NCBI RefSeq assembly: GCF_000745235.1
Contig: NZ_JQNL01000001.1
Location: 620,001 to 684,000, forward strand
Direction of reading: 5' to 3'
Length of the DNA stretch: 64,000 bases
Source of the DNA: Luteibacter mycovicinus
Lineage (GTDB): Bacteria > Pseudomonadota > Gammaproteobacteria > Xanthomonadales > Rhodanobacteraceae
Shown here piece after piece: positions 19,152 to 27,559 of the stretch (its first letter is position 1; the number at the start of each line of letters is the position of its first letter). The notes below the pieces were generated by a model. The model was not told the origin of the DNA and ran no database searches. It saw only the letters and a list, made by a program, of their open reading frames with translations. A program made the translations under genes and the position numbers.

Positions 19152-19182
19152 ATTGTACCAGTGCGTGCAGGTATACCTACAA
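19152..19182 (-). promoter_or_regulatory. candidate sigma-70 promoter of the nuo operon
   Basis: On the minus strand TTGTAG (19177-19182) and TACAAT (19152-19157) are separated by 19 bases. The -10 element is preceded by TGG, making an extended -10 that can compensate for the long spacer. Transcription from here would give a ~170-base leader that includes the inverted repeat at 19061-19088. Confidence 0.45.
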
Positions 19183-19271
19183 GCCTTAATGCGGGAAAAA
19201 CATCACCGCGTGAGGCAAAAACCTCACCCCATGCATGCAATCGCAGCGTTTTGCGGCGGGAAGACCTCGGA

Positions 19272-19290
19272 AGGGCGCCGGATGCGCCCT
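19272..19290 (-). terminator. possible weak terminator after pilZ
   Basis: AGGGCGC (19272-19278) and GCGCCCT (19284-19290) form a 7-bp stem with a 5-base loop just past the pilZ stop. The following minus-strand sequence is only modestly U-rich, so termination may be weak or Rho-assisted. Confidence 0.35.
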
Positions 19291-19294
19291 CCTC

Positions 19295-19654
19295 TCACAT
19301 GGTCTGGGTCGGACGCTCGGAGGCGAGGCTACCGGCGAGAAGGGCCTCGATACGCTGACGGGCGGCTTCGCTCTCAGACGATTCGTTGAACTGGATCCCG
19401 ACGCCGGCCGTACGATTGCCCTGCGCGCCGACGGGGGTGATCCAGACGACCTTGCCCGCGACCGAAAGGCGCTCGTTTTCGTCGATCAGGGTGACCAGCA
19501 GGGCCACTTCGTCGCCCAGGCTGTAGCGCTGCGCCGTGGGCGCGAACAGGCCGCCGGTCTTGAGGAACGGCATGTAGGCGACGTAGAGCGCGTTCACATC
19601 CTTGATCTTCAGCGAAAGGATGCCCTGACGCGGCGAGGAGACGTTGGCGTTCAT
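19295..19654 (-). CDS. pilZ: type IV pilus assembly PilZ-domain protein
   Basis: 119-residue single PilZ domain, start at ATG 19654 behind AGGGAAA. The protein aligns by eye with the pilus-biogenesis PilZ of pseudomonads and xanthomonads. The RxxxR and DxSxxG c-di-GMP-binding motifs of classical PilZ domains are not visible: the second position reads KTGGLFAPT. It is therefore expected to work by protein contact in type IV pilus assembly rather than as a c-di-GMP receptor. In related genomes pilZ follows holB; here a PIG-L deacetylase lies between them. Confidence 0.88.
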   Translation of the reverse strand: MNANVSSPRQGILSLKIKDVNALYVAYMPFLKTGGLFAPTAQRYSLGDEVALLVTLIDENERLSVAGKVVWITPVGAQGNRTAGVGIQFNESSESEAARQRIEALLAGSLASERPTQTM

Positions 19655-19688
19655 GCAAGCGGTTTCCCTGTAATAGCGGCCATCCTAG

Positions 19689-20687
19689 CTAGCCGATGGG
19701 CCGGGCCACAAGCCCGACTGGCTCCGGATCCTGGCATGCCCAGCCATAGTGGTCGTAGATCCAGGGCGTGGACAAGTCGGCGGTGAGCTTCACGAAAGCC
19801 GGACCCGGCGCATCGCGCAGCCGCAGCAGCCAGCCGTCACCCGAGGATTCCAGCGGCGCCTCGCGCCACGGCCACGCGACGACACCCTGCCCGTCCGCCA
19901 GCACGACGCGCAACCGGCGGCGCGCCAGCACGCCCGGCCGCCACGGCAGGAGCAGGGATCCGACACCGGGCGCCGCGGCAGGCCGGTCGAAGCGCTCGGG
20001 CCGCGACGCCACGCCGAGCATGCGTTCGCGACTGAGCGCCATCTGAGTGTGGTGTTCGAGCACGGCGGCCAGCTTGGTGGCCTGCCGCTCGGCATCGAGG
20101 TCGGGCACCCACAGGTCGTCGGGCGCACTGCGCTCCGTGCCGTGCACCATATAAGTGAGTACGTCCGCCATTGAACCGGCCGCCGACAGCGCCAGCCGGG
20201 CAAGAACGTGGGCGGAGCCGTGATCCGGGTGGGTATCGCCCAGATCGGGAATCACCACCAGGGTCGGCCGGACCCGCTCGATCACCCGCCGGACGGCGGT
20301 CACGGCGGCGGTATGCCGCCGCCTGAGCTCATCGGTTACCTGCATGTCATGCCAGCCCAGCGCATGCAACTGGTCAGGCGGTACACCCAGGCGCCCCAGG
20401 GCCCCGGCCACTTCGAGACGACGTCGCGCACCCCAGCGGGCACGCGCCGGTGCATCGATGATCACGCGCCGCTCGACCCAGCGCTGCGGCCAGGGGTTGT
20501 CGTCGCCATCGGTCAGCAGGAGCACGTCGGCCCGCCCGCCCATGGCCAGGGTGCGCTGGATCAGCATGCCCGCGGCGAGCGACTCATCGTCGGGGTGAGG
20601 CGCAACCACCAGAAGCCGGGTGGCGCCGTCGATGACGGGGTCACGATACAAAGGGTCTTTCCTCACACAAGTGACGGGCACGACCAT
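19689..20687 (-). CDS. PIG-L/LmbE family deacetylase
   Basis: 332-residue protein with an N-terminal ~200-residue zinc-dependent N-acetylglucosaminyl deacetylase domain. Zinc and catalytic motifs are clear: VAPHPDDES near residue 30 and GDTHPDHG near residue 150. The last ~100 residues form a separate beta-rich region (LLPWRPGVLARRRLRVVLAD) that may bind substrate. No signal peptide, so it is probably cytoplasmic. Its substrate is unknown; a sugar or LPS precursor is an inference. It sits between pilZ and holB, 27 bases from holB, where xanthomonads normally have no gene. Confidence 0.85.
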   Translation of the reverse strand: MVVPVTCVRKDPLYRDPVIDGATRLLVVAPHPDDESLAAGMLIQRTLAMGGRADVLLLTDGDDNPWPQRWVERRVIIDAPARARWGARRRLEVAGALGRLGVPPDQLHALGWHDMQVTDELRRRHTAAVTAVRRVIERVRPTLVVIPDLGDTHPDHGSAHVLARLALSAAGSMADVLTYMVHGTERSAPDDLWVPDLDAERQATKLAAVLEHHTQMALSRERMLGVASRPERFDRPAAAPGVGSLLLPWRPGVLARRRLRVVLADGQGVVAWPWREAPLESSGDGWLLRLRDAPGPAFVKLTADLSTPWIYDHYGWACQDPEPVGLVARPIG

Positions 20688-20714
20688 TAGGACCGAATGG
20701 CCGGTAAGGCCGCG

Positions 20715-21650
20715 TCAACGCCAGGCGGCAAGCAGTTCGAGAAGAATGAGGTCGACACGCAGCGGACCGCGCAGGGCGTCGCGGGCCCGGTTGACCCGCC
20801 CGTACCAGTGGTCCAGTGCCTCGTCGTCGAGCTGACTCTCGAGCGGCGCGGGCTTTCCGGCCGTACGCGCACGCAGCTCGTCGGTCACCGCCTGCGCGGC
20901 GAACCAGAGATAGCGCGCCGGCTGCGCGGCCTGCCAACGCTTGATGACCTCCATGGCGTCGCCTCGGCCCGCGGCAAGCGCCTTCAGATCGTTGCGTACC
21001 TCGGAGCGCTGTTTGAGCGCACCGTCGGCGGACCACTCGCGCGCCATGCCGGGGTTACCGCCGGCCGCCTCGAGCGCGGCCGGCGCGTCGGAGACGCCTT
21101 CGGCGCGTAGCCAGGCCAGCGACACCTCGCGCGAGGGAACCAGGAAATCGATGCGCTGGCAGCGGCTGCGGATCGTCGCCGGAAGCCGCGCGGGCTCGTC
21201 AGCCACCAGGATCAGCAGCGTTGCCGGCGTGGGTTCTTCCAGCGTCTTCAGCAGGGCGTTGGCGGCGGCGGCGTTCATCGCGTCGGCCGGATCGACCGTG
21301 GCGATCTGCCAGCCGCCGAACTGACTCGACATCGCCAGCCGGGCCGACAGGTCGCGGATCTGGTCGACCACGATCTCGCTTCGGGTGACGCCGTCCTTGC
21401 GCAGGCCGAACGTCAGCGTCACGACATCCGGATGGGTGCCGGCGGCCACCAGGTGGCAGCTGCGGCAGATACCGCAAGGTACGCCATCGACCGGTTGCTG
21501 ACAGAGCAGGCCCTTGACGAATGCCGCCAGAAAATCGCGCTTGCCCAGCCCCGCGGGCCCGGCCAGCAGCAGCGCGTGCGGCAGCGCATCCCGCTCGCGG
21601 CGGGCCTGCATGCGAGCCCAGGCGTCCTCGTGCCAGGGGCGCGACGTCAC
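20715..21650 (-). CDS. holB: DNA polymerase III subunit delta'
   Basis: 311-residue clamp-loader subunit. The N-terminal AAA+ domain has a P-loop-like LLAGPAGLGKRDFL and the zinc cysteines (CQQPVDGVPCGICRSC). It is followed by NALLKTLEEPTPATLLILV and an arginine-finger-region equivalent (PATIRSRCQRIDF), both typical of DnaX/HolB proteins. Partner genes such as dnaX lie elsewhere in the window. It starts 55 bases after mltG stops; the usual tmk gene between them is absent. Confidence 0.95.
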   Translation of the reverse strand: MTSRPWHEDAWARMQARRERDALPHALLLAGPAGLGKRDFLAAFVKGLLCQQPVDGVPCGICRSCHLVAAGTHPDVVTLTFGLRKDGVTRSEIVVDQIRDLSARLAMSSQFGGWQIATVDPADAMNAAAANALLKTLEEPTPATLLILVADEPARLPATIRSRCQRIDFLVPSREVSLAWLRAEGVSDAPAALEAAGGNPGMAREWSADGALKQRSEVRNDLKALAAGRGDAMEVIKRWQAAQPARYLWFAAQAVTDELRARTAGKPAPLESQLDDEALDHWYGRVNRARDALRGPLRVDLILLELLAAWR

Positions 21651-21705
21651 GCGGTCACCGCCGCGATGACGTTCATGGCCCGGATCCGGCTGCGCTGGAG
21701 TGTCG

Positions 21706-22737
21706 TCACTGGCATCGCTTCAACTGGTAGCAGGCCACGGCCCGGTTATGTTCTTCGAGGGACGACGAGAAGACGTGGCTGCCGTCGCCTTTAGCGACGA
21801 AATACAGCTCCTTGCCGTCCGCCGGATGCACCGCCGCCAGGATCGCCGCGCGCCCTGGCAGCGCGATCGGCGTCGGCGGCAGACCTGTCCGCGTGTACGT
21901 ATTGTAGGGGGTGTCGGTCGTGAGGTCGCTCTTGTGGATGCTGCCGGCGTACGACGCGCCCATGCCATAGATCACCGTCGGATCCGTCTGCAGCAGCATC
22001 CGGCCTTCGAGACGACGCACGAAGACGCCTGCGATTCGCGGACGCTCATCCGCCCTGCCCGTTTCCTTCTCGACGATCGAGGCGAGGATCAGCGCCTCGT
22101 AGGCGCTGGCCAGCGGGAGATCTTTCGCGCGACCGGCCCAGGCGGCATCGAGCGTCTTGCCCATCGCCACATACGCTCGCTTGAGGATGCTCGACTCCTT
22201 GTCGTCTTTCACATAGGCATAGGTCTCGGGGAGGAAGCGCCCTTCCGGGTTGTCGCCCTCCGGGGCGCCGATCAGGCGCATGATCGCCGCATCGTCGAGG
22301 TCCGCGGTGTCGTGGGTCAGCGTCGGCACCGCCGCGAGCGTGCGACGCAGGTCGGCAAAGCTCCAGCCATCCACGATGGTCAGGTTGCGCTGCAGGACAC
22401 GGCCATTGGCCATGTCGCCGATGAGATCGCGCGGCGTCATCCCGGGACGCAGGGCGAACTCGCCCGCGTGCAGGCGGCCCGAGGCGTGCATCTCCATGGA
22501 GAGCACGCGCCAGTACAACGAGGGCGCCGCGGTCGCATGGCGGTCGCGCAGGTCACGCACGATGTCCCTGAATGACGCACCGCGTGCTACGTCGATGCTC
22601 TGCCCGGCGGCGGGAATCGCCAGCGGGGTACGGGCGAAACGCGCCCAGTCGAACCACAGCCAGGACCCGGCGGCGATCGCCGCGACCAGCACCACCAGCA
22701 AAATGACACGCCAGAGGGCGATGCCGCGCACTTTCAT
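21706..22737 (-). CDS. mltG: endolytic murein transglycosylase
   Basis: 343-residue YceG-like protein that cleaves nascent peptidoglycan strands at the inner membrane. The start is ATG 22737 (MKVRGIALWRVILLVVLVAA), which overlaps the pabC stop by 4 bases. One N-terminal membrane helix is followed by a LysM-like region and the YceG domain. The catalytic Glu is in LASIVEKETG, and DPTVIYGMG and TPYNTYTRTGLPPTPI are family signatures. Confidence 0.96.
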   Translation of the reverse strand: MKVRGIALWRVILLVVLVAAIAAGSWLWFDWARFARTPLAIPAAGQSIDVARGASFRDIVRDLRDRHATAAPSLYWRVLSMEMHASGRLHAGEFALRPGMTPRDLIGDMANGRVLQRNLTIVDGWSFADLRRTLAAVPTLTHDTADLDDAAIMRLIGAPEGDNPEGRFLPETYAYVKDDKESSILKRAYVAMGKTLDAAWAGRAKDLPLASAYEALILASIVEKETGRADERPRIAGVFVRRLEGRMLLQTDPTVIYGMGASYAGSIHKSDLTTDTPYNTYTRTGLPPTPIALPGRAAILAAVHPADGKELYFVAKGDGSHVFSSSLEEHNRAVACYQLKRCQ

Positions 22738-23570
22738 CGATCGGAATCCTCGAAGCCGACAGGCAACGGCAGGCCCAGACGTCCCCAGTGCGCCTGAAGC
22801 GCACGCGTGACGGGACCGGGCTGCCACGACCGGGTCGCGAAGACCCGAACGGGAAGCATGCCCCGAACGGCCGACGTGAGGAAGACCTCGTCGGCTTCGG
22901 CAAGTCGCAAGGGGCTGATCGGAGCTACCTCGACGTTGCGAATGGCGAGCACTTCGGCACGCGCCACACCGGCGACACCGCAGCGATCCACCGGTGGCGT
23001 CACCAGTCGCCCATCGAAGACAGCAAACACGTTGGCGGCGGTGGCACAGACAACGTCGCCGCGATCGTCGAGCATGAGACCCTCGGTCCAGGTGGCATCG
23101 GACCATTCGGCACGGGCCAGCACCTGCTCCAGACGATTGAGATGCTTCATCCCGGCCAGCAGAGGCTGCGTGGCGAGGCGGGTGTCGCAAAGACGGACGG
23201 AAACACCCTCCGCGTAGGCGCCGGCATCCAGCGACAGCGGAGCGACCTGCACGACCACGCGTGGCCGTTGCGGCTGTGGCGGCGCATACCCGCGCATGCC
23301 ATCGCCACGGCTGAGCGTGACGCGGACCACCGCATCGCTCAGGTCCGTGGCAAGGCGCTCCACTTCAGCGAGGATCGCATCCACGTCCGGCACGGGCATG
23401 CGCAGGCGCGTGCAACCATCGCGCAGCCGGGCCACGTGCCGCGGCCACAGCGGGACGCGCCCGTCGACCATGCGTAATGTTTCAAACACCCCGTCGCCGT
23501 AAGTGAAACCCCGGTCGGCCGCCGGGATACGGTCGCCATCGACGAAATCCACGGAAACGCGCGCGCTCAT
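22734..23570 (-). CDS. pabC: aminodeoxychorismate lyase
   Basis: 278-residue PLP enzyme of fold type IV that releases p-aminobenzoate and pyruvate from aminodeoxychorismate in folate synthesis. It shows RGFTYGDGVFETLR at the N-terminus and the active-site Lys in LLAGMKHLNRLEQVLAR. The C-terminal part LAEADEVFLTSAVRGMLPVR is typical. It overlaps pabB upstream and mltG downstream by 4 bases each, so all three are coupled. Confidence 0.95.
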   Translation of the reverse strand: MSARVSVDFVDGDRIPAADRGFTYGDGVFETLRMVDGRVPLWPRHVARLRDGCTRLRMPVPDVDAILAEVERLATDLSDAVVRVTLSRGDGMRGYAPPQPQRPRVVVQVAPLSLDAGAYAEGVSVRLCDTRLATQPLLAGMKHLNRLEQVLARAEWSDATWTEGLMLDDRGDVVCATAANVFAVFDGRLVTPPVDRCGVAGVARAEVLAIRNVEVAPISPLRLAEADEVFLTSAVRGMLPVRVFATRSWQPGPVTRALQAHWGRLGLPLPVGFEDSDR

Positions 23571-24913
23571 CCGGCGCCGAACACCCGCAGCAAGCCGCGC
23601 GCCTTGGCCCGCGTCTCGTCGAGTTCCTTCTCCGGCACGGAGTCGGTCACGATGCCCGCGCCCGCACGGAACGAGACCTCGGTCCCTTCGACGGTCAGGG
23701 TACGGATCAGGATGTTGAGATCCATGTCGCCCTGGTCATCCAGATAGCCCAGCGCGCCCGTGTACGCACCACGCGCCTCCTGCTCCAGTGCGCCGATGAT
23801 CTCCATGCACCGAACCTTCGGACAACCGGTGATCGTTCCGCCAGGGAACGTCGCCGCGATGATCTGTCCGGGCGTGATCCCCTCGCGTGCGCGACCCGAC
23901 ACGTTGCTGACGATGTGATGCACGTGAGCGTAGCTCTCCACCACCATCAGCTCGTCGACGCGGACGCTGCCCGGCACGCAGACACGCCCGAGATCGTTGC
24001 GCTCGAGGTCGATCAGCATGACGTGCTCGGCACGCTCCTTCGGATGCGAGGTGAGTTCGCGAATTTTCTCCACGTCGTCATCGCCGGCGACACGCGGTCG
24101 CGTACCGGCGATCGGCCGCGTCTGCAGCACGCCGCCGCGCGACTCGACCAGGCGCTCGGGTGACGAACTGACGATGGCCCAGCCCGGTTGCTGCAGCAGC
24201 CCGGCGAACGGCGCCGGATTGGCCTTGCGCAGCGCGAGCATCAGGCTGGCCGGTAACGGCGCCTGGGCGAAACGCGCACACCAGCGCCGTGAGAGATTCA
24301 CCTGAAAAACGTCGCCCGCACGCAGGTGCTCGTGGATACGCGTGACGCCATCGAGGAAACGTCGTGGCTCGTCTTCGTCGACGGCGAGCGGCGTCGCCAG
24401 CGCCATCGACGGGGCGTCAAGCGCGAGATCGCTCTCAAGACGATCGAGCCACTCCGGGGCCGTTTCTTCCGCGACGAGAACGGTGCGCCGCTCGATGTGG
24501 TCGACCACCGCGGCGGCTGGCGCACGCAAGGCGATGGCCACCGGTGCCGCACCGTTCGATGCCGGCAGATGCAGGCCCGGCTCGATCTGCCCCACCAGTT
24601 CGTATGCCAGATATACGACCCAGCCGCCGTGAAACGGCAGGCCGTCATCGACACGCGGCCTGCGACGTCGCGACCACGCCGCATCGAGCGCGTCGAGAAA
24701 GCTTCCCTCGATGACATCGCCGCGTGCATCGCGAACGACACCGTCCGCGTACAGCGTGAGGGATTCGGTGCCGGCGGCAAACAGGATGTCGAAACGCGAT
24801 TGCGGCGTTCCGGTGACGGCACTGGCCAGCAACGCCGGATAGCGCGCCGGATACGACGCGGCCGGCGCGAGGAGATCGCGCCGGCCGGCCAGGGTTCGCG
24901 TGACGAAAGCCAA
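23567..24913 (-). CDS. pabB: aminodeoxychorismate synthase component I
   Basis: 448-residue chorismate-binding enzyme that aminates chorismate using ammonia from PabA. The C-terminal catalytic domain carries RPIAGTRPR, HPKERAEHVMLIDLERND and FPGGTITGCPKVRCMEIIG. The N-terminal region is the Trp-binding-like domain. It follows fabF by 4 bases and overlaps pabC by 4 bases. PabA is not in the window. Confidence 0.95.
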   Translation of the reverse strand: MAFVTRTLAGRRDLLAPAASYPARYPALLASAVTGTPQSRFDILFAAGTESLTLYADGVVRDARGDVIEGSFLDALDAAWSRRRRPRVDDGLPFHGGWVVYLAYELVGQIEPGLHLPASNGAAPVAIALRAPAAAVVDHIERRTVLVAEETAPEWLDRLESDLALDAPSMALATPLAVDEDEPRRFLDGVTRIHEHLRAGDVFQVNLSRRWCARFAQAPLPASLMLALRKANPAPFAGLLQQPGWAIVSSSPERLVESRGGVLQTRPIAGTRPRVAGDDDVEKIRELTSHPKERAEHVMLIDLERNDLGRVCVPGSVRVDELMVVESYAHVHHIVSNVSGRAREGITPGQIIAATFPGGTITGCPKVRCMEIIGALEQEARGAYTGALGYLDDQGDMDLNILIRTLTVEGTEVSFRAGAGIVTDSVPEKELDETRAKARGLLRVFGAG

Positions 24914-24917
24914 CGCG

Positions 24918-26207
24918 TCAGACGCGACGGAAGACGAGCGTACCGTTGGTTCCGCCGAAGCCGAACGAGTTCGATACGACGACGTCGATGTCGGCCTTCT
25001 CCGCTTTGTTCGGCACCAGATCCATGCCGAGCGCGGCGACTTCCGGATCCACGTTCTCGAGGTTCATCGTCGGCGGCATGATGCCGTCGCGAATCGCCAT
25101 GATCGAGAAGATGGCTTCGACACCACCCGCGGCACCCAGCAGATGACCGGTGACGGACTTGGTCGAGCTGACCGAGAACGCGCCCTGCTTCGTGGCGTGT
25201 TCGCCGAACACGTTGCGGATGGCCCTGGCTTCGCCCAGATCGCCCACCGGCGTGGAGGTACCGTGCGCGTTGACGTAGCGCACGTCTTCGGCGGTCAGGC
25301 CGGCGTCGTGCAGTGCGTTGCGCATGGCCAGTTCCGCACCGTCGCCGCTCGGCGCGGTGATGTGGTACGCGTCGCCGCTCATACCGAAGCCGACGAGCTC
25401 GGCCAGGATGGTGGCACCGCGCGCCATGGCGTGCTCGTATTCCTCGAGCATCAGCATGCCGGCGCCATTGGACAGCAGGAAGCCGTCGCGACCGGTGTCC
25501 CAAGGACGGCTGGCGTGCGCCGGGTCGTCGTTGCGCGTGGACATGGCCTTGGCCGAGCAGAAGCCCGCCATCGCCGTCGGCGTCGTGGCGAATTCCGCAC
25601 CGCCGGCGATCATCGCATCGGCATCGCCGTACTGGATCAGACGCATGGCCATGCCGATGTTGTGCGCGGCGGTGGTGCATGCCGACACGAGCGCGATGTT
25701 CGGGCCCTTGAGGCCGTGGTAGATCGACAGGTTGCCGGCCACCATGTTGATGATGGAGCTGGGCACGTAGAACGGCGACACCTTACGGGGACCCTTCTCG
25801 TGAAGCTCGAGCGCCGTGCCTTCGATCGTGTGCAGGCCACCGATACCGGCGCCTGCCGCGACACCGATGCGGCCCGCGTTTTCATCGGTCACCACGAGAC
25901 CCGACTGACGGAACGCATGCGTGCCGGCGACGATGCCGTAGTGGATGAACGGATCCATCCGCTTGAAATCCTTGGCGACCGAACGACGCTCGTCGTCCGG
26001 CGTATCGGTACCGACGAAGAAGGCGTCGACAGGATCGAACCCCTTGACCTCGCCCGCGATACGGGTGCTATAGGCGCTGGCGTCGAATTCACTCACCGGA
26101 CCGATGCCGGTATTGCCTTCGACCACATTCTTCCAGGCGGTGGCGACATCGTTGCCGACCGGCGAGATGATGCCCATACCGGTCACTACCACACGTCGTT
26201 TACTCAT
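24918..26207 (-). CDS. fabF: beta-ketoacyl-ACP synthase II
   Basis: 429-residue condensing enzyme of fatty-acid elongation. The Cys-His-His triad is visible: Cys in LVSACTTAAHNIGMAM, His in VNAHGTSTPVGD and His in KSVTGHLLGAAGG. The start MSKRRVVVTGMGIISPVG is the usual one. It follows acpP across 155 bases that hold a terminator-like hairpin, so expression may be set by partial read-through. Confidence 0.97.
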   Translation of the reverse strand: MSKRRVVVTGMGIISPVGNDVATAWKNVVEGNTGIGPVSEFDASAYSTRIAGEVKGFDPVDAFFVGTDTPDDERRSVAKDFKRMDPFIHYGIVAGTHAFRQSGLVVTDENAGRIGVAAGAGIGGLHTIEGTALELHEKGPRKVSPFYVPSSIINMVAGNLSIYHGLKGPNIALVSACTTAAHNIGMAMRLIQYGDADAMIAGGAEFATTPTAMAGFCSAKAMSTRNDDPAHASRPWDTGRDGFLLSNGAGMLMLEEYEHAMARGATILAELVGFGMSGDAYHITAPSGDGAELAMRNALHDAGLTAEDVRYVNAHGTSTPVGDLGEARAIRNVFGEHATKQGAFSVSSTKSVTGHLLGAAGGVEAIFSIMAIRDGIMPPTMNLENVDPEVAALGMDLVPNKAEKADIDVVVSNSFGFGGTNGTLVFRRV

Positions 26208-26270
26208 GCGTTCTCATCCTCAACTGTTCCCGCGCAAACCATACGCGGGCGCAGGTTGCGTTTGCCGCAA

Positions 26271-26295
26271 ACGAAAACTGCGCCGTAAGGCGCAG
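26271..26295 (-). terminator. terminator/attenuator between acpP and fabF
   Basis: CTGCGCC (26278-26284), loop GTAA, GGCGCAG (26289-26295). On the minus strand the stem is followed by TTTTCGTTTG. A second hairpin, GGAGGC-GAC-GCCTCC (26321-26335), lies between it and acpP. Termination here would make acpP transcript more abundant than fabF. Confidence 0.6.
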
Positions 26296-26362
26296 CTTCC
26301 ATGTCGCTCGGAGATCGACGGGAGGCGACGCCTCCGATCGACAACCAGCCGGTAGATGTGGA

Positions 26363-26602
26363 TCAGGCCTTGACGTGGGCCTTGACGTAATCGACCGCCT
26401 GCTGAACCGTGGTGATCTTCTCAGCTTCTTCGTCCGGGATCTCGCACTCGAACTCTTCTTCGAGGGCCATCACGAGCTCAACGGTGTCGAGCGAATCGGC
26501 GCCGAGATCGTCCACGAACGAAGCGTTGGTGGTGACTTCGTCTTCCTTAACGCCCAGCTGTTCAACGACGATTTTCTTGACGCGCTCTTCGATGGTGCTC
26601 AT
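26363..26602 (-). CDS. acpP: acyl carrier protein
   Basis: 79-residue acidic four-helix carrier. The phosphopantetheine attachment Ser is in [11 protein letters not shown]. It has a strong ribosome site (GGGAGGTAAAGG) and its own consensus-like promoter (26638-26667), with terminators on both sides. It is therefore an independently expressed unit inside the fab cluster, which fits the high demand for ACP. Confidence 0.98.
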   Translation of the reverse strand: MSTIEERVKKIVVEQLGVKEDEVTTNASFVDDLGADSLDTVELVMALEEEFECEIPDEEAEKITTVQQAVDYVKAHVKA

Positions 26603-26637
26603 GTTGCCTTTACCTCCCGAGGGAAAAATCCGGCGGC

Positions 26638-26667
26638 ATTGTAGTGGCTAAGGACCAGGCCCGCCAA
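26638..26667 (-). promoter_or_regulatory. sigma-70 promoter of acpP
   Basis: TTGGCG (26662-26667) and TACAAT (26638-26643) with an 18-base spacer on the minus strand, about 30 bases before the ribosome site of acpP. It is one of the best promoter matches in the window. Confidence 0.7.
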
Positions 26668-26733
26668 CACACCGCCGCCACGTGAATAACGTCCGACTTT
26701 TCTGAGCCGGACGCGAAAAAGAGATTGTCTCTC

Positions 26734-26765
26734 AAAAACGGGCCGGTGGCGACTGCCGCCGGCCC
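26734..26765 (-). terminator. intrinsic terminator after fabG
   Basis: GGGCCGGTGGC (26740-26750) pairs with GCCGCCGGCCC (26755-26765) through a single G/T wobble, loop GACT. On the minus strand it is followed by GTTTTTG. A smaller AGAGA-TTG-TCTCT hairpin follows. It separates fabG from acpP. Confidence 0.75.
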
Positions 26766-26772
26766 TGCCCCA

Positions 26773-27516
26773 TCAGGGCATGTACATGCCGCCGTTGACG
26801 TGGAGCGTCTCGCCGGTGATGTATTTCGCCGCGGGCGAGGCCAGGAAGGCCACGGCTTCGGCGATATCCTCCGATTCACCCAGGTGCCCCAGGGCGATGC
26901 CGGCCAGCAGCGCCGTGCGCTGCTCCTCCGGCAGGGCGCGGGTCATGTCGGTGTCGATGAAACCCGGCGCCACCACGTTGACCGTGATGCCACGTGAGCC
27001 GATCTCGCGGGCCAGCGACTTGGAGAACGCGATGATGCCCGCCTTGGCGGCCGCGTAATTGGCCTGACCGGGGTTGCCGGTGACGCCCACGACCGAGGCG
27101 ATGCTGATGATGCGACCCTTGCGTGCCTTCATCATGCCGCGCATGACGGCCTTGGACGTACGGAACACCGAGGTCAGATTGGTCTCGATGATCGCGCTCC
27201 AGTCGTCTTCCTTCATGCGCATGAGCAGCTGGTCGCGCGTTATGCCGGCGTTATTCACCAGGATGGAAACAGCACCGGTCTCCCTGGCGACCGCGTCGAT
27301 CAGCGCCTCGATCGCGGCAGGGTCCGTGACGTTGAGCACGCGGCCGTGGCCGCCGTGCGGCGCGAGGCGCTCGCTGATGGCCTGCGCACCGGCCTCGCTG
27401 GTGGCCGTACCGAAAACGATCGCGCCGAGCGCGGCGAGCCGATCGGCGATCGCCGCGCCGATACCGCGACTGGCGCCGGTGACGAGGGCGACTTCACCCT
27501 TCAGGGACTGGGTCAT
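26773..27516 (-). CDS. fabG: 3-oxoacyl-ACP reductase
   Basis: 247-residue classical short-chain dehydrogenase, the first reductive step of fatty-acid elongation with NADPH. It has the cofactor motif TGASRGIGAA, NNAGITRD, the active-site Ser in ISIASVVG and YAAAKAG. It ends GETLHVNGGMYMP as FabG proteins do. It lies 43 bases downstream of fabD and is followed by a terminator. Confidence 0.97.
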   Translation of the reverse strand: MTQSLKGEVALVTGASRGIGAAIADRLAALGAIVFGTATSEAGAQAISERLAPHGGHGRVLNVTDPAAIEALIDAVARETGAVSILVNNAGITRDQLLMRMKEDDWSAIIETNLTSVFRTSKAVMRGMMKARKGRIISIASVVGVTGNPGQANYAAAKAGIIAFSKSLAREIGSRGITVNVVAPGFIDTDMTRALPEEQRTALLAGIALGHLGESEDIAEAVAFLASPAAKYITGETLHVNGGMYMP

Positions 27517-27559
27517 GGAGTGCTTGTCCTGTCGTACTTAAGAAAGAAGAAGGGCCGGA

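Larger units (their letters stand above)
18975..19294. other. 320-base gene-free stretch upstream of nuoA
   Basis: No credible gene was seen here. From nuoA outwards it holds ~85 bases of leader, a perfect inverted repeat (19061-19088), a candidate sigma-70 promoter reading towards nuoA (19152-19182) and, next to pilZ, a GC hairpin (19272-19290). A direct doublet GTGAGGCAAAAACCTCACC around 19212-19230 can also form a short stem. Confidence 0.6.
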
